Assembly: GCA_045807745.1 (NCBI GenBank)
Contig: JBJMGT010000011.1
Coordinates: 62,001 to 126,000 of the forward strand
Direction: 5' to 3'
DNA length: 64,000 nt
Origin: QHXQ01 sp045807745
Lineage (GTDB): Bacteria; Acidobacteriota; Blastocatellia; Pyrinomonadales; Pyrinomonadaceae
The position numbers were made by a program, and so were the translations under genes. Numbering within the stretch: the first letter of the stretch is position 1; each line of letters starts with the position of its first letter. The notes under the pieces are model-generated. The model was not told the DNA's origin, did not search any database, and saw only the letters and a program-made list of their open reading frames with translations. Shown in pieces: positions 43,012 through 51,988 of this stretch.

Positions 43012-44211
43012 TTAAGCGTTGCGCGCGCTCACTGCGTCGGCCAACGGCCGACGCAGATACAGGAACAGCGCTGCGGCGGCCAGTTGTGCGATGACGCCGA
43101 AGACGACGAGCGCCAGCACTGAGCGATCATAAAGCAGGCCCATCGCAACGCTACCGAGAAACCACATGACGCCATAGACGGCGTTGAACGAGCCGAAGGC
43201 ACTGCCGCGCTTGTTCATCGAGACGACCTGCGCGATGCCTGAGCGCAAGGTTGCGTCCTGCGCGCCCAGCCCCGTGCCCCAGCAAGCGACGCCCGCGATC
43301 ACGCCCGCCGTCCCGCCCAGAAAACCAAGCGGCAAGGCCATGAGCGAGACGAGAATCCCGAACGTGAGTACCTGTATGCCGTAGCGGTCGAAGAGCCGGC
43401 CGAAGATCAATGCCGCCAGTCCGTTCACGCCCATCGCGCCGGCATAGAGCAGAGGGATCGTGGCTGGCGCGGCGAGGGCGTTCTTCTGCAAGTGGTAAGC
43501 GAGCAACGGGAAATCGACGAACCCGCAGGCGAGTAGTCCGGCCGCGGCCACGTAAGGCCAAAAAACTTTTGGTACGGTCTGCTCGATCCGGCGCGGCGGC
43601 GGCGGCGCTTGGCGCGGTCGAAAAGCGCGGGCCACGACGAGCGCGAGAAATGCGCCGGCCGCCGACGGCGCGAGCCACCAGAACGCTGGGCCGAATTGAT
43701 GTGAGCGCGCCACCGACACGGCCACCAACAACGGTCCCAACATCGCGCCCGCTTGATCGAAGGCCGCGTGCACGCCAAAACCAAACCCATGTCCGACCAT
43801 ATCTGTCGCTTCGGACAACAACACGTCGCGCGCCGGGCCCCGCAGACTCTTGCCTGTGCGCTCGACGACGACAAGTAGTGCCGCTGCCTGCCAGTTGCCC
43901 GCGAGCGCGAGCGTCGGCACGACGAGCAGGTTCAAGACGTAACCGAGCGTGGCGATGAGCCAGTAGGCGCGCGTGCGGTCGGCGAGGCGACCGGAGAAAA
44001 GGCGTAGGGAAGCGGCCAGCATCTCGCCCAAGCCCGCGACGATGCCAACCTGTGTAGCCGTCGCGCCTAAGTCTTTCAAGTACGGCCCGATGATGCTGTG
44101 CGCGCCTTCGTAGGTCATGTCCGCGAACAGGCTGACGAAGCCGAAGCAGACGATGAACTTGATGGCGGCCGAGTGCTCTTGGGCTGTGACCTTCAGGTTC
44201 TTAGCCGACAT
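43012..44211 (-). CDS. Major facilitator superfamily transporter
   Basis: A 399-residue protein with about 12 hydrophobic segments. The MFS A-like loop after TM2-3 reads LFSGRLADRTRAYW, and the central loop is Arg/Pro-rich (RAFRPRQAPPPPRRIEQTVP). The C-terminal half has LIFGRLFDRYGIQVLTFGIL, the repeat of the same motif. Substrate is unknown; the drug/solute efflux type is likely. It is the last gene of a minus-strand run with the GDT1 and CPBP genes. Confidence 0.85.
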   Translation of the reverse strand: MSAKNLKVTAQEHSAAIKFIVCFGFVSLFADMTYEGAHSIIGPYLKDLGATATQVGIVAGLGEMLAASLRLFSGRLADRTRAYWLIATLGYVLNLLVVPTLALAGNWQAAALLVVVERTGKSLRGPARDVLLSEATDMVGHGFGFGVHAAFDQAGAMLGPLLVAVSVARSHQFGPAFWWLAPSAAGAFLALVVARAFRPRQAPPPPRRIEQTVPKVFWPYVAAAGLLACGFVDFPLLAYHLQKNALAAPATIPLLYAGAMGVNGLAALIFGRLFDRYGIQVLTFGILVSLMALPLGFLGGTAGVIAGVACWGTGLGAQDATLRSGIAQVVSMNKRGSAFGSFNAVYGVMWFLGSVAMGLLYDRSVLALVVFGVIAQLAAAALFLYLRRPLADAVSARNA

Positions 44212-44220
44212 GCAGGCGCG

Positions 44221-44817
44221 CTAATGACCTCCTGACATTATTTCCACGACCGAGAGCAAGCCGAGCAGGAGCAGCAAGCCCACACCGCAATAGCGCACGA
44301 TGCGCGGCGAGACGCGTTCGACGATCCACCTGCGCACGCCTGTGCCGACCGAGGCCGCGAGCGCGCCCTTTGTGATCATGGCGCTGACCGCACCCACCCA
44401 AACCACCAGCGGCAAGTTATAACGGGCCGCCATAGTGGCGGCCGTGATCTGACCCACGTCGCCCCACTCTGATAAGAAGATGGTGGCGAAGGAGACGAGC
44501 GCCGCCTTCGAGGCCGTGTGCTGTTCTTTCGCTGCACCAGTCTTAGCCGGCTTACGCCAGAGCGCGAACGCCACGCCGATAAAGCTCGCCGCCGTGATCG
44601 CGGCGACCAACGCGCGCGGCAGCGTGGAGATGGCCTTACCGACAAGGACGGCCACCGCCATCTTCAACATGAACGCGCACGCCATGCCGAACATGACCGG
44701 CGCGGTGCGGTAGCGCGTGGCCAACACGCCGGTTGTGTAGAGCAATTTATCGCCGACGATCTCGGCGAGAAACACCGCTCCGTAAGTCGCGAAGAGAACA
44801 GGAAAAATGGCCTTCAT
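44221..44817 (-). CDS. GDT1/TMEM165 (UPF0016) family cation transporter
   Basis: A 198-residue membrane protein with the two family E-x-G-D motifs, AEIVGDKLLY near the N-terminus and LSEWGDVGQIT in the second half, each starting a three-TM repeat. The family exports Mn2+ or Ca2+ in exchange for protons. Its ATG overlaps the CPBP stop as ATGA, so translation is coupled. It precedes the MFS gene by 9 bases. Confidence 0.92.
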   Translation of the reverse strand: MKAIFPVLFATYGAVFLAEIVGDKLLYTTGVLATRYRTAPVMFGMACAFMLKMAVAVLVGKAISTLPRALVAAITAASFIGVAFALWRKPAKTGAAKEQHTASKAALVSFATIFLSEWGDVGQITAATMAARYNLPLVVWVGAVSAMITKGALAASVGTGVRRWIVERVSPRIVRYCGVGLLLLLGLLSVVEIMSGGH

Positions 44818-45818
44818 ACAATTTGTTTGATAGCTGACTCGTCCATGTCGCCATACGTCGCCGCCTTCGGTTGTTCGCCATCAGTGTAACGCCGTAACTC
44901 TGCAACCGGCTTGAGCAGCCGCGTGCGCCAGAGATAGATGATGGCGATGACGAGCGCAAGGGTGCAAGCGAGACCACCTTCGAGACCGTATGCGCCACCG
45001 GTGAGCCAGACGGGGCCGCGGTCGGTCGCGCGCAACAACGGCGCACGCGTCAGGCTCGTGATGCCGCTCACGGGCAAGCCCAAGAGCGATCCCATCGTCC
45101 AGTTCCAAGCCCAATGCAACCCTAGCGGCAGCCACATGCTGCGCGTGCGCCAGTAGCCGATGGAGAGCCAGACGCCCGCGAGCGCCGTGTTCACGAACTG
45201 GATGGCGAGCAAGTAGTTGTGCGGCACATTCGGGTTGGCGAAATGACCGGCGGCGAAGATCAACGATGTCGGCAAGACGGCGATAAGGAAGGGCAGCGAG
45301 CGCAGCATCGTCTGCAAAGGGTAGCCGCGAAACAGCGCCTCTTCACCGGCGGCGAGCAGCACATAGACGCCGCACGCGCCGAAGAACGTTTTGATGAAAG
45401 CACTACTGGCGAGCGTCGTCGTCAGACTGTAATGAAAGCCGCCGCAGATTGTGCCGACGAGCGCCGCAAGCGCGAGCGCAGCCGCGCCGATGAGCGAGCC
45501 GAGCAGAAAGTTGCGCAGCCACCCGCGATGCGTCGTCCAGCCTTGCGCGCTGAGCGGCAAGTCTTCAAAGAGCCGCCCGCAGCCCCAGCCGAGCAGCACA
45601 GCCGGCACGAACTGGATCAAGAAGGTCAGCAGATAGACCAGCCAGCCGGGCAACTGGCTGAGCGGCTGCGCGCCGCTTGTAGGCGTCATCCGCGTCAAGA
45701 AGGTAATGGTAACGGCGATGGCGCTGGCGGCGGCGAGGTACAGCGCCGCAAAGACGGCAAACCGCCAACCGCTACGCAGGCGGTCGTGTCGGTTGAGAAA
45801 GATGTCGAGTGGTGTCAT
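44814..45818 (-). CDS. CPBP-family intramembrane metalloprotease (CAAX-like)
   Basis: A 334-residue membrane protein of the CPBP/Abi family. The motifs are AAGEEALFRGYPL (EExxxR, catalytic Glu and metal site), FAAGHFANPN (metal-binding His) and LGLHWAWNWTMG. About eight TM segments are visible. ATG 45818 is chosen; the frame to 45950 runs into the divergent NtrY gene. Function: prenyl-type or regulatory intramembrane proteolysis; substrate unknown. Confidence 0.88.
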   Translation of the reverse strand: MTPLDIFLNRHDRLRSGWRFAVFAALYLAAASAIAVTITFLTRMTPTSGAQPLSQLPGWLVYLLTFLIQFVPAVLLGWGCGRLFEDLPLSAQGWTTHRGWLRNFLLGSLIGAAALALAALVGTICGGFHYSLTTTLASSAFIKTFFGACGVYVLLAAGEEALFRGYPLQTMLRSLPFLIAVLPTSLIFAAGHFANPNVPHNYLLAIQFVNTALAGVWLSIGYWRTRSMWLPLGLHWAWNWTMGSLLGLPVSGITSLTRAPLLRATDRGPVWLTGGAYGLEGGLACTLALVIAIIYLWRTRLLKPVAELRRYTDGEQPKAATYGDMDESAIKQIV

Positions 45819-45938
45819 AGCAAAGATATCAAGCTCAGGCTGTTGACAAGACGGGCGGATTGTAACTGAAAGTCTAATGGCGCGGGAGCATGAAGTGTGC
45901 GAGGGCGTGGCGGCGCGTGGTAAACTTCGTCTCCGCTT

Positions 45939-48314
45939 ATGGCCGAACACGCAGATAGACAGATCGATTTGTCAGTTGAGCCGCCGGTCAGGCGGCGCAG
46001 CGCCCCTTGGCTGCTGGGCGGGCTGGTGCTGGTGCTCTTGTTTGTGCTGGTGGCGCTGCAAGTCTTCGGGCTGTGGGAAGTGGTCACGCCCGATACGGCC
46101 ACCGACACGCTGACGCTCTACGCGTTGTCGTCGCTCAACTTCGTTGCCTTCATCGTCTTCGCGTTCATCTTCGTGCGCAACCTCTTGAAGCTCCGGCGCG
46201 AGCGGCGCGCGCGCATCCTCGGCTCGAAGATCAAGACGCGCCTCGTCGTCTATTTCATCACGGTCAGCCTGCTGCCCATCGCGGCGATGGCCGTCTTCTC
46301 CTACCTCTTCTTTAATCGCACGCTCGAAAAGATGTTCGGGCGCGTGCCCGAAGACGTAGTCAGTGAGGCGCGGCTCGCGCGCGACGAAGACCTCGCGCAG
46401 CAGGCCGAGAACATGCACGAAACAGCGCGCATGGCCGCGTTGGCATTCGCGCAACAGCGCGCGTCGAGCGATCAAGCTGCGCCGCCCGAGCTTGATCGTT
46501 TACTCACCGACGGAAACTTCGCCGCGTTGGCGTTGGGCGTGCCTAATGGGAACGGCGGCGACGAACTGCGCTTCCGTGATGGTGTTGACTTTAAGCGCAG
46601 CAAAGAACTGGCAGATGCGCTCAAGACGGCTTTCTGGCGGTTGCAAAATGGCGCGCAGGATCGCATACCCTTAACTACCGCCGAAGGGATCGTCGCGGAC
46701 GCGTTGTCGCTCGGCGACGGCCGCGCGCTCCTTGTCGCGCGCGAGACACGCGCCGACTCGCACCTTAACAAGATCGTCTCCGGCGCGGACAGGTTCGAGG
46801 AGCTACGCAAGCAGCAACGCAAAGTGCGGCTGCTTGGTCTCTCAACCTTGGGGCTGCTCACACTGCTCCTACTGTTCGCCGCAACGTGGGCGGCGATCCA
46901 TCTGGCGCGCGGCATCGGCACGCCCATCCGCGCGCTCGCAGAGGCGGCGGACGAAGTCGCGCGCGGCAACCTCGCGCATCGCGTCACGGCGCTGGCGGAG
47001 GACGAGTTGGCGCTGCTCGCCGGGTCGTTCAACCAGATGACGGCGCAGCTTGAAGAGAACCGCCGCCGCATCGAAGCGGGCGCGGGCGAGTTGCGCGAAA
47101 AAAACCTCGCGCTTGCAGAGCGCCGCAACTACATCGAGACCGTGTTGGAATCGCTCTCGACCGGCGTCATCTCGCTTGACGAACAGAACCGCGTCACGAC
47201 GATCAACGCGGCGGCGCTCTCGATGCTGCGGCTCGCGTCAGCGCCCGCACCGGGTACGTCACTTGACGAAATAGCGACGACTGAAGACTGCGCCGTGCTT
47301 GAGCGCGTCTTGCAACGCGCACGGCGCGCGGGGCGCGGGGCGTGGCAGATGGAGTTGGCGCGCGGCGCGAACGCAGACACCGCGGGGCTGCCCGTCGCGC
47401 TGACGGCGACCGCCTTGGGCGCGCCGGCCCACCACGCGGCGCGCGGCGTCGTGCTCGTGCTCGAAGATTTATCGGAACTGCTGGCCGCGCAGCGCGCCGC
47501 CGCTTGGAGCGAGGTCGCGCGCCGCATGGCGCATGAGATCAAGAACCCGCTTACGCCAATCCAACTCTCCGCCGAGCGCATCGCACGTCACTTCCGCCGC
47601 GCCGGCAATGGCCAGACGGAAGGTAACGGCGCAGGGAATGGTTATGAGCAGCAACGTCCGGTGCAAGCCAATGGCCACGGCGCAGCGAGCGCAGAACAGA
47701 GCGCCGAGCACGAGCGCGTCGCGCGCGTGGTCGAAGAATGCACGGCGACGATCACGCGTGAGGTCGCAGGGTTGAAGGCGATGGTGGACGAGTTCTCGCG
47801 TTTCGCGCGCCTGCCGCACGCGCGCCTTGAAGCGGCAGACTTGAACGAAGTGGTGCGGCAAGCCGTCGCGCTCTATGAAGATCGACTTGAGGGCGTCCGC
47901 CTCGATGTGCGGCTCGCGCACACGCTGCCGCCAGCCATGCTCGACGCAGAACAGATGCGCCGCGTCCTCGTCAACCTGATCGACAACGCCCTCGAAGCGC
48001 TCTCGGAGCAAGACGCGTCCGACCAGCGCATCACGGTCGCCACCGCGCACGACCCCGCACGCAGCCTGCTGTTGGTCGAAGTCGTAGACACAGGGCACGG
48101 CATCGCGCGCGCCGACTATACGCGTCTTTTCCAGCCCTACTTCTCGACGCGCGGGCGCGGCACAGGTCTCGGTCTCGCCATCGTCCAGCGCATCATCACA
48201 GAGCACGGCGGGCGCATCCGCGCCGAAGCCAATCGCCCGCGCGGCGCACAGTTCATCCTTGAATTGCCGGTCACGGAAGAGACAACAAACAAGATGTCAG
48301 ATGCTAGATATTAG
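45939..48314 (+). CDS. ntrY: NtrY-like sensor histidine kinase
   Basis: A 791-residue membrane sensor. It has TM segments at about 24-45, 60-85 and 105-125, a periplasmic loop, a second TM near 300-320 and a HAMP domain (IGTPIRALAEAADEVARGNL). A PAS-like domain (ETVLESLSTGVISLDEQNRV) follows, then the HisKA H box MAHEIKNPLTPIQLSAERI, a Gly/Asn-rich insertion (NGQTEGNGAGNGYEQQ), the N box NLIDNALEAL, and G boxes VVDTGHGI and GRGTGLGLAIV. NtrX follows directly, the classical pair linked to nitrogen and redox control. The last codons (MSDARY) are encoded inside element E12. Confidence 0.9.
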   Translation: MAEHADRQIDLSVEPPVRRRSAPWLLGGLVLVLLFVLVALQVFGLWEVVTPDTATDTLTLYALSSLNFVAFIVFAFIFVRNLLKLRRERRARILGSKIKTRLVVYFITVSLLPIAAMAVFSYLFFNRTLEKMFGRVPEDVVSEARLARDEDLAQQAENMHETARMAALAFAQQRASSDQAAPPELDRLLTDGNFAALALGVPNGNGGDELRFRDGVDFKRSKELADALKTAFWRLQNGAQDRIPLTTAEGIVADALSLGDGRALLVARETRADSHLNKIVSGADRFEELRKQQRKVRLLGLSTLGLLTLLLLFAATWAAIHLARGIGTPIRALAEAADEVARGNLAHRVTALAEDELALLAGSFNQMTAQLEENRRRIEAGAGELREKNLALAERRNYIETVLESLSTGVISLDEQNRVTTINAAALSMLRLASAPAPGTSLDEIATTEDCAVLERVLQRARRAGRGAWQMELARGANADTAGLPVALTATALGAPAHHAARGVVLVLEDLSELLAAQRAAAWSEVARRMAHEIKNPLTPIQLSAERIARHFRRAGNGQTEGNGAGNGYEQQRPVQANGHGAASAEQSAEHERVARVVEECTATITREVAGLKAMVDEFSRFARLPHARLEAADLNEVVRQAVALYEDRLEGVRLDVRLAHTLPPAMLDAEQMRRVLVNLIDNALEALSEQDASDQRITVATAHDPARSLLLVEVVDTGHGIARADYTRLFQPYFSTRGRGTGLGLAIVQRIITEHGGRIRAEANRPRGAQFILELPVTEETTNKMSDARY

Positions 48315-48468
48315 ATGTTAGTGAAAGACAGCTACTAGAAGCAGTCTCATAAATACCCGATAGCGTTTAGAGACTGCGTGTTTCTCAGGAACATCGAAGC
48401 AGCCGCACCATCCGGGGTATTTATGAGACTGCTTCTAGCATCTAGCATCTAGCATCTGACATCTGCCT
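48291..48468. repeat. Nested inverted element E12 (7-bp TAGATGC outer arms; 24-bp inner inverted repeat)
   Basis: The outer left arm (GATGTCAGATGCTAGATATT, 48293-48312, continuing to 48321) pairs with outer right (CTAGCATCTAGCATCTAGCA from 48435, to about 48465). Inside, CTAGAAGCAGTCTCATAAAT plus ACCC (48335-48358) is repeated in exact inverse at 48415-48438 around a 56-base unique core. The ntrY stop is in the outer left arm and ntrX starts 4 bases after the right arm. Confidence 0.92.
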
Positions 48469-48472
48469 TTTC

Positions 48473-49822
48473 ATGTCTGATTCCATTCTCATCGTTGACG
48501 ACGAGCGCGGCATACGCGAGACGCTGCGCGGCGTGTTGGAAGACGAAGGCTACGCGGTCGAAGCGGTAGCGTCGGGCGAGGAGTGTCTGAAGGCGCTGGA
48601 GCGGCGCAACTTCGGTTGTGTGCTGCTCGATGTGTGGTTGCCGGGCATCGATGGCTTAGAGACGTTAGCGCAACTCGGTGCGGCGGGTGCGGACTGCGCG
48701 GTCGTGATGATCTCAGGGCACAGCAACATCGAGACGGCCGTGCGTGCGACGAAGCTAGGCGCGTTCGACTTTGTGGAGAAGCCGCTCACGATTGAAAAGA
48801 TCACTCTGACTGTGCGCAACGCGCTGCGCCAGCGCCGGCTGGAACGCGAGCACGCGGAACACGTGGCGCAGGCGCAGGGCGAGTACGAGATGGTCGGTGC
48901 ATCGGTCGCCATGCGGGCGCTCAGGAAGCAGATCGCATCGGTCGCGCCGACGGACGGGCGGGTGTTGATCTACGGCGAGTCAGGCACGGGCAAAGAGTTA
49001 GTGGCGCGGGCCATCCACGCGCAGTCGCGGCGGGCGGGTGCGCCGTTTGTCGAGTTGAACTGCGCGGCGATCCCTGAAGAGTTGATCGAGTCGGAGTTAT
49101 TCGGGCATGTGAAAGGCGCGTTTACAGGTGCGACCGTGGCTAAGCGCGGCAAGTTCGAGCTGGCGGACGGCGCGACGCTGTTTCTGGATGAGGTCGGCGA
49201 CATGAGCCAGCGCGTGCAGGCGAAGGTCTTGCGCGTGCTCGAAGAGCAACGCTTTGCGCCGGTCGGCAGCGGCACGCTCGTCAACGTGGACGTGCGCGTC
49301 ATCGCGGCGACGAACAAGCAACTCGATCTTGAGATCGAGCGTGGCCATTTTCGCGCCGATCTGTTCTACCGGCTCAACGTCATCCCGTTTGAAATTACCC
49401 CCTTGCGCAATCGGCTCGCCGACGTGCCGTTGCTCGTCGAACATTTCAACCGGCGCTTCTCACTGGCTTACGGCAAGCAGCCCAAGCGGTTTGAGCCGGA
49501 CGCGTTGGCGGCCTTGATGGCGTATCAATGGCCGGGCAACGTGCGCGAGTTGCGCAACACGGTCGAGCGCGTCGTCATCATGCACGGGCGCGCACGGGTC
49601 GGTGCGGGCGATCTACCGCCGCTCGGCGGCGAAGCGCCCGCGTTGACGCCGTCGAAATTTTCCTCGTTCAAAGCCGCGAGCGAGGCGCACCAGCGCGAGT
49701 TCATTAAACTGAAGCTCGGCGAAGCTGAGGGCAACGTCACGCGGGCCGCCGAACTGCTCGGCATGGATCGCAGCCACCTCTACCGGCGCATGCGCGCGCT
49801 CGGCATCAAAGTTCGCGAGTAG
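48473..49822 (+). CDS. ntrX: NtrX-like sigma54-dependent response regulator
   Basis: A 449-residue response regulator. Receiver domain: ILIVDDERGIRETLRG with phosphoacceptor Asp in LLDVWLPGIDG. The AAA+ sigma54-interaction domain has Walker A GESGTGKE, the GAFTGA loop (HVKGAFTGATVAKRGKFELA), Walker B LFLDEVGDM and RLADVPLLVEHF. The C-terminal Fis-type helix-turn-helix reads GNVTRAAELLGMDRSHLYRR. It acts with NtrY upstream. Its leader is the pyrimidine-rich arm of E12 with no Shine-Dalgarno. Confidence 0.95.
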   Translation: MSDSILIVDDERGIRETLRGVLEDEGYAVEAVASGEECLKALERRNFGCVLLDVWLPGIDGLETLAQLGAAGADCAVVMISGHSNIETAVRATKLGAFDFVEKPLTIEKITLTVRNALRQRRLEREHAEHVAQAQGEYEMVGASVAMRALRKQIASVAPTDGRVLIYGESGTGKELVARAIHAQSRRAGAPFVELNCAAIPEELIESELFGHVKGAFTGATVAKRGKFELADGATLFLDEVGDMSQRVQAKVLRVLEEQRFAPVGSGTLVNVDVRVIAATNKQLDLEIERGHFRADLFYRLNVIPFEITPLRNRLADVPLLVEHFNRRFSLAYGKQPKRFEPDALAALMAYQWPGNVRELRNTVERVVIMHGRARVGAGDLPPLGGEAPALTPSKFSSFKAASEAHQREFIKLKLGEAEGNVTRAAELLGMDRSHLYRRMRALGIKVRE

Positions 49823-49887
49823 CCCGCCTGACCGGCTCGCCTCATGTAACGAAACACCCTAGCCCATCATATAGAGTAGAACAAATT

Positions 49888-49922
49888 CCGGCCCGCCAGA
49901 GCGGGCTTACGCAGCGGGCCGG
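49888..49922. terminator. GC-rich hairpin after ntrX / 5' of the 49950 gene
   Basis: CCGGCCCGC and GCGGGCCGG pair over 9 bp. It sits about 65 bases after the ntrX stop, just before the AAAGGAGAG of the next gene, and could be a terminator or leader structure. Confidence 0.45.
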
Positions 49923-49949
49923 CCTGTTGGGACAAGAAAGGAGAGAAAC

Positions 49950-50279
49950 ATGTCGACAGTATCTGACGCCGTCGCGCGCGTCATCGACCAGTGGGTAGCG
50001 TTGGAAGAAGACTATAAACCGGGCGACCGGTTGCGGAGTCTGTGGGCGCTCAAGCACCCCGTCAGCCCGGCCTACGAGCCGCACGGCATCGTGCGGTTAT
50101 TGAATGCGATTAAGGCGGATGTCCTCCTGCAAAATTGTCAAGACGCGCAAGAGTTAGAGGCGGGCCACTTCGTCACTGGCGGTTTTGTGCAGACCGTACA
50201 AAATCTTCACGACTGGCTGAACCCGTGCGGCGCGAACGCGCTCGCTAATTTTGAAGCTCAGCCGGATGGGGGTGAGTGA
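49950..50279 (+). CDS. Small soluble protein coupled to outer-membrane barrel gene, function unknown
   Basis: A 109-residue protein (MSTVSDAVARVIDQWVALEE...) with no signal peptide, probably helical, with two Cys (QNCQDAQELE and NPCGANALA). ATG 49950 has AAAGGAGAG at ideal spacing. Its stop overlaps the next start as TGATG, so the two proteins are probably made together. I recognise no family. Confidence 0.65.
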   Translation: MSTVSDAVARVIDQWVALEEDYKPGDRLRSLWALKHPVSPAYEPHGIVRLLNAIKADVLLQNCQDAQELEAGHFVTGGFVQTVQNLHDWLNPCGANALANFEAQPDGGE

Positions 50280-51988
50280 TGCGACAACTGATTAGCGCCT
50301 GTGTATTAATGGGCTTGGCTTTGCTGGTGTGCATGCGCTGCGCGGCGCAGGGCAAGCCGACCGTCTCGGTCGCGCCCGACCGGCAGACGATTAACATCGT
50401 AGCGCCGGCCGGCCAGACGTTGCCGCCCGCCTTTGTTCAGCGTGCGGCAACCCAGATGCAAAACTACCAGCTCCACGAGCTTGAGCCGGCCGACCGCCCC
50501 GGCATCGTCAGCGCGGAGCGCTCCGATCTGTTCGACGCGAGCGCCGCGCCGGCGTGCGGCGGCGTAGGTTGTCAGGCGCTCACGCTCAGATTCAACGCCC
50601 CGCTCCCGGCGAACGAGGATTTCATCTTACGCATCGACCGTTACTTGCCCGCCGGCGGTGCGCTCACGCTCCGCTTCAGTACCAGCGCCGCCGCCGCCGC
50701 GAGCGCGCCCACTGCCATGATCAGCAAAGGGCCCAACGCCTATAAGCAGTTGGATGAGCTGTTGATTACCAGCACCGGCCCCATCAACGTGCAGCCCGGC
50801 ATCAACGTGCAGCGGTCGTTCTACCGGCTCAAGAACGGCGTGCCGACCCAACAGACAGAGACGTACCCGGCCACCGTCCGGCGCAAGACGGATCAACTCT
50901 TCGTCGTGCAACTCAATCGCAAACTCACGGAGGGCATGAGCCATGTGCTGTACATCGATCCGGGCATCACCGATTTAACCGGTGCGTCAGTGCGGGCCGA
51001 GGGGACGGTGGAGCTGGCCGGCCCACCGAAGAAGCCGGAAGACAGACGCCTCGACGTGAGTCTGGCGTCGGTCGCCGCCACGCATCAGAAAGGCGTGTTC
51101 GCCTTGACTGCGAACGTCGTGCCGAAGCGCATCTATCAGGTTGGGCACACGAATTGGCTGTGGGAGCCGACCGCGGCCATTGACGTGGGCTTGCGCTCGA
51201 CCAAGTCGAACAACTCGGTGGTGCTTATGCCGCTGAACTTCCGCAACGTGTTTCTGGAAGACGTGTTCGCGCTAAACCCGCCGCCGGCGAACGGTGCGCC
51301 GCGTTTGACGACGGCGCAGCAGAAGGATCAGCGCGGGCGGCGGCCGAGCGCGTGGGATGCTTGGCGCACGGCCCCTTGGTACAAACCTTCCGACGTCGAG
51401 TTCACGGTCGGGCCGAAGGCCGAGTTTGACCGTAACTTCAAACGCAAGAACCTACTCGGCAGCGTCCGGTTCGATTTCAACTTCCATCGCTGGCTCGCGA
51501 CGATGAGCAAGAAGCGCGAGATACTGGAAAACGACCTTAATTACGGGAAGGCGATTGCCAGCCAGACGATTTTCAACTTTGGCTGGCGGCTTGTACCGTA
51601 TGCCGCCTTCGACTTCGGCGGCCACGTGAATAACGAGACGGTCAGTAAAAAGGGGAAGAGCGTCTTCGTGCCTCGGCATAGCATTTTCCGCAGCTACGCG
51701 GGTTTGGCCTCGACGTTCGAGTGGAACACGTTTGCGCTGCCGACGACGCTGACCATCGAAGAAGCTCTCGTGCATCTGGCCAAGCGCGAAACCATTGGCT
51801 TCACGACTGACAGCGGCGTGGAGTTGCGCCAGTTACGGGGCTTCCATCATCGCAGCAAGGCCGCGCTTGATTTCGCTTTCGACCCGGCGAAGCATTACAC
51901 CTTCAATCTGACCTACGAGAACGGTCGGCTCGCCCCGAACTTTGAATATCTGAACAAGCTCACGGCCGGGTTCAAAGTAGTGTACTGA
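50279..51988 (+). CDS. Predicted outer-membrane beta-barrel protein, function unknown
   Basis: A 569-residue exported protein with a signal peptide (LISACVLMGLALLVCMRCAA) and a soluble N-terminal part up to about residue 250 that includes Ig-like or beta-rich strands (LDVSLASVAATHQKGVFALT). The C-terminal half has alternating hydrophobic and polar strands (RFDFNFHRWLATMSKK, FNFGWRLVPYAAFDFGG) and ends in an aromatic residue (GFKVVY), as outer-membrane barrels do. The start is ATG 50279, overlapping the upstream stop. Function is unknown. Confidence 0.7.
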   Translation: MRQLISACVLMGLALLVCMRCAAQGKPTVSVAPDRQTINIVAPAGQTLPPAFVQRAATQMQNYQLHELEPADRPGIVSAERSDLFDASAAPACGGVGCQALTLRFNAPLPANEDFILRIDRYLPAGGALTLRFSTSAAAAASAPTAMISKGPNAYKQLDELLITSTGPINVQPGINVQRSFYRLKNGVPTQQTETYPATVRRKTDQLFVVQLNRKLTEGMSHVLYIDPGITDLTGASVRAEGTVELAGPPKKPEDRRLDVSLASVAATHQKGVFALTANVVPKRIYQVGHTNWLWEPTAAIDVGLRSTKSNNSVVLMPLNFRNVFLEDVFALNPPPANGAPRLTTAQQKDQRGRRPSAWDAWRTAPWYKPSDVEFTVGPKAEFDRNFKRKNLLGSVRFDFNFHRWLATMSKKREILENDLNYGKAIASQTIFNFGWRLVPYAAFDFGGHVNNETVSKKGKSVFVPRHSIFRSYAGLASTFEWNTFALPTTLTIEEALVHLAKRETIGFTTDSGVELRQLRGFHHRSKAALDFAFDPAKHYTFNLTYENGRLAPNFEYLNKLTAGFKVVY

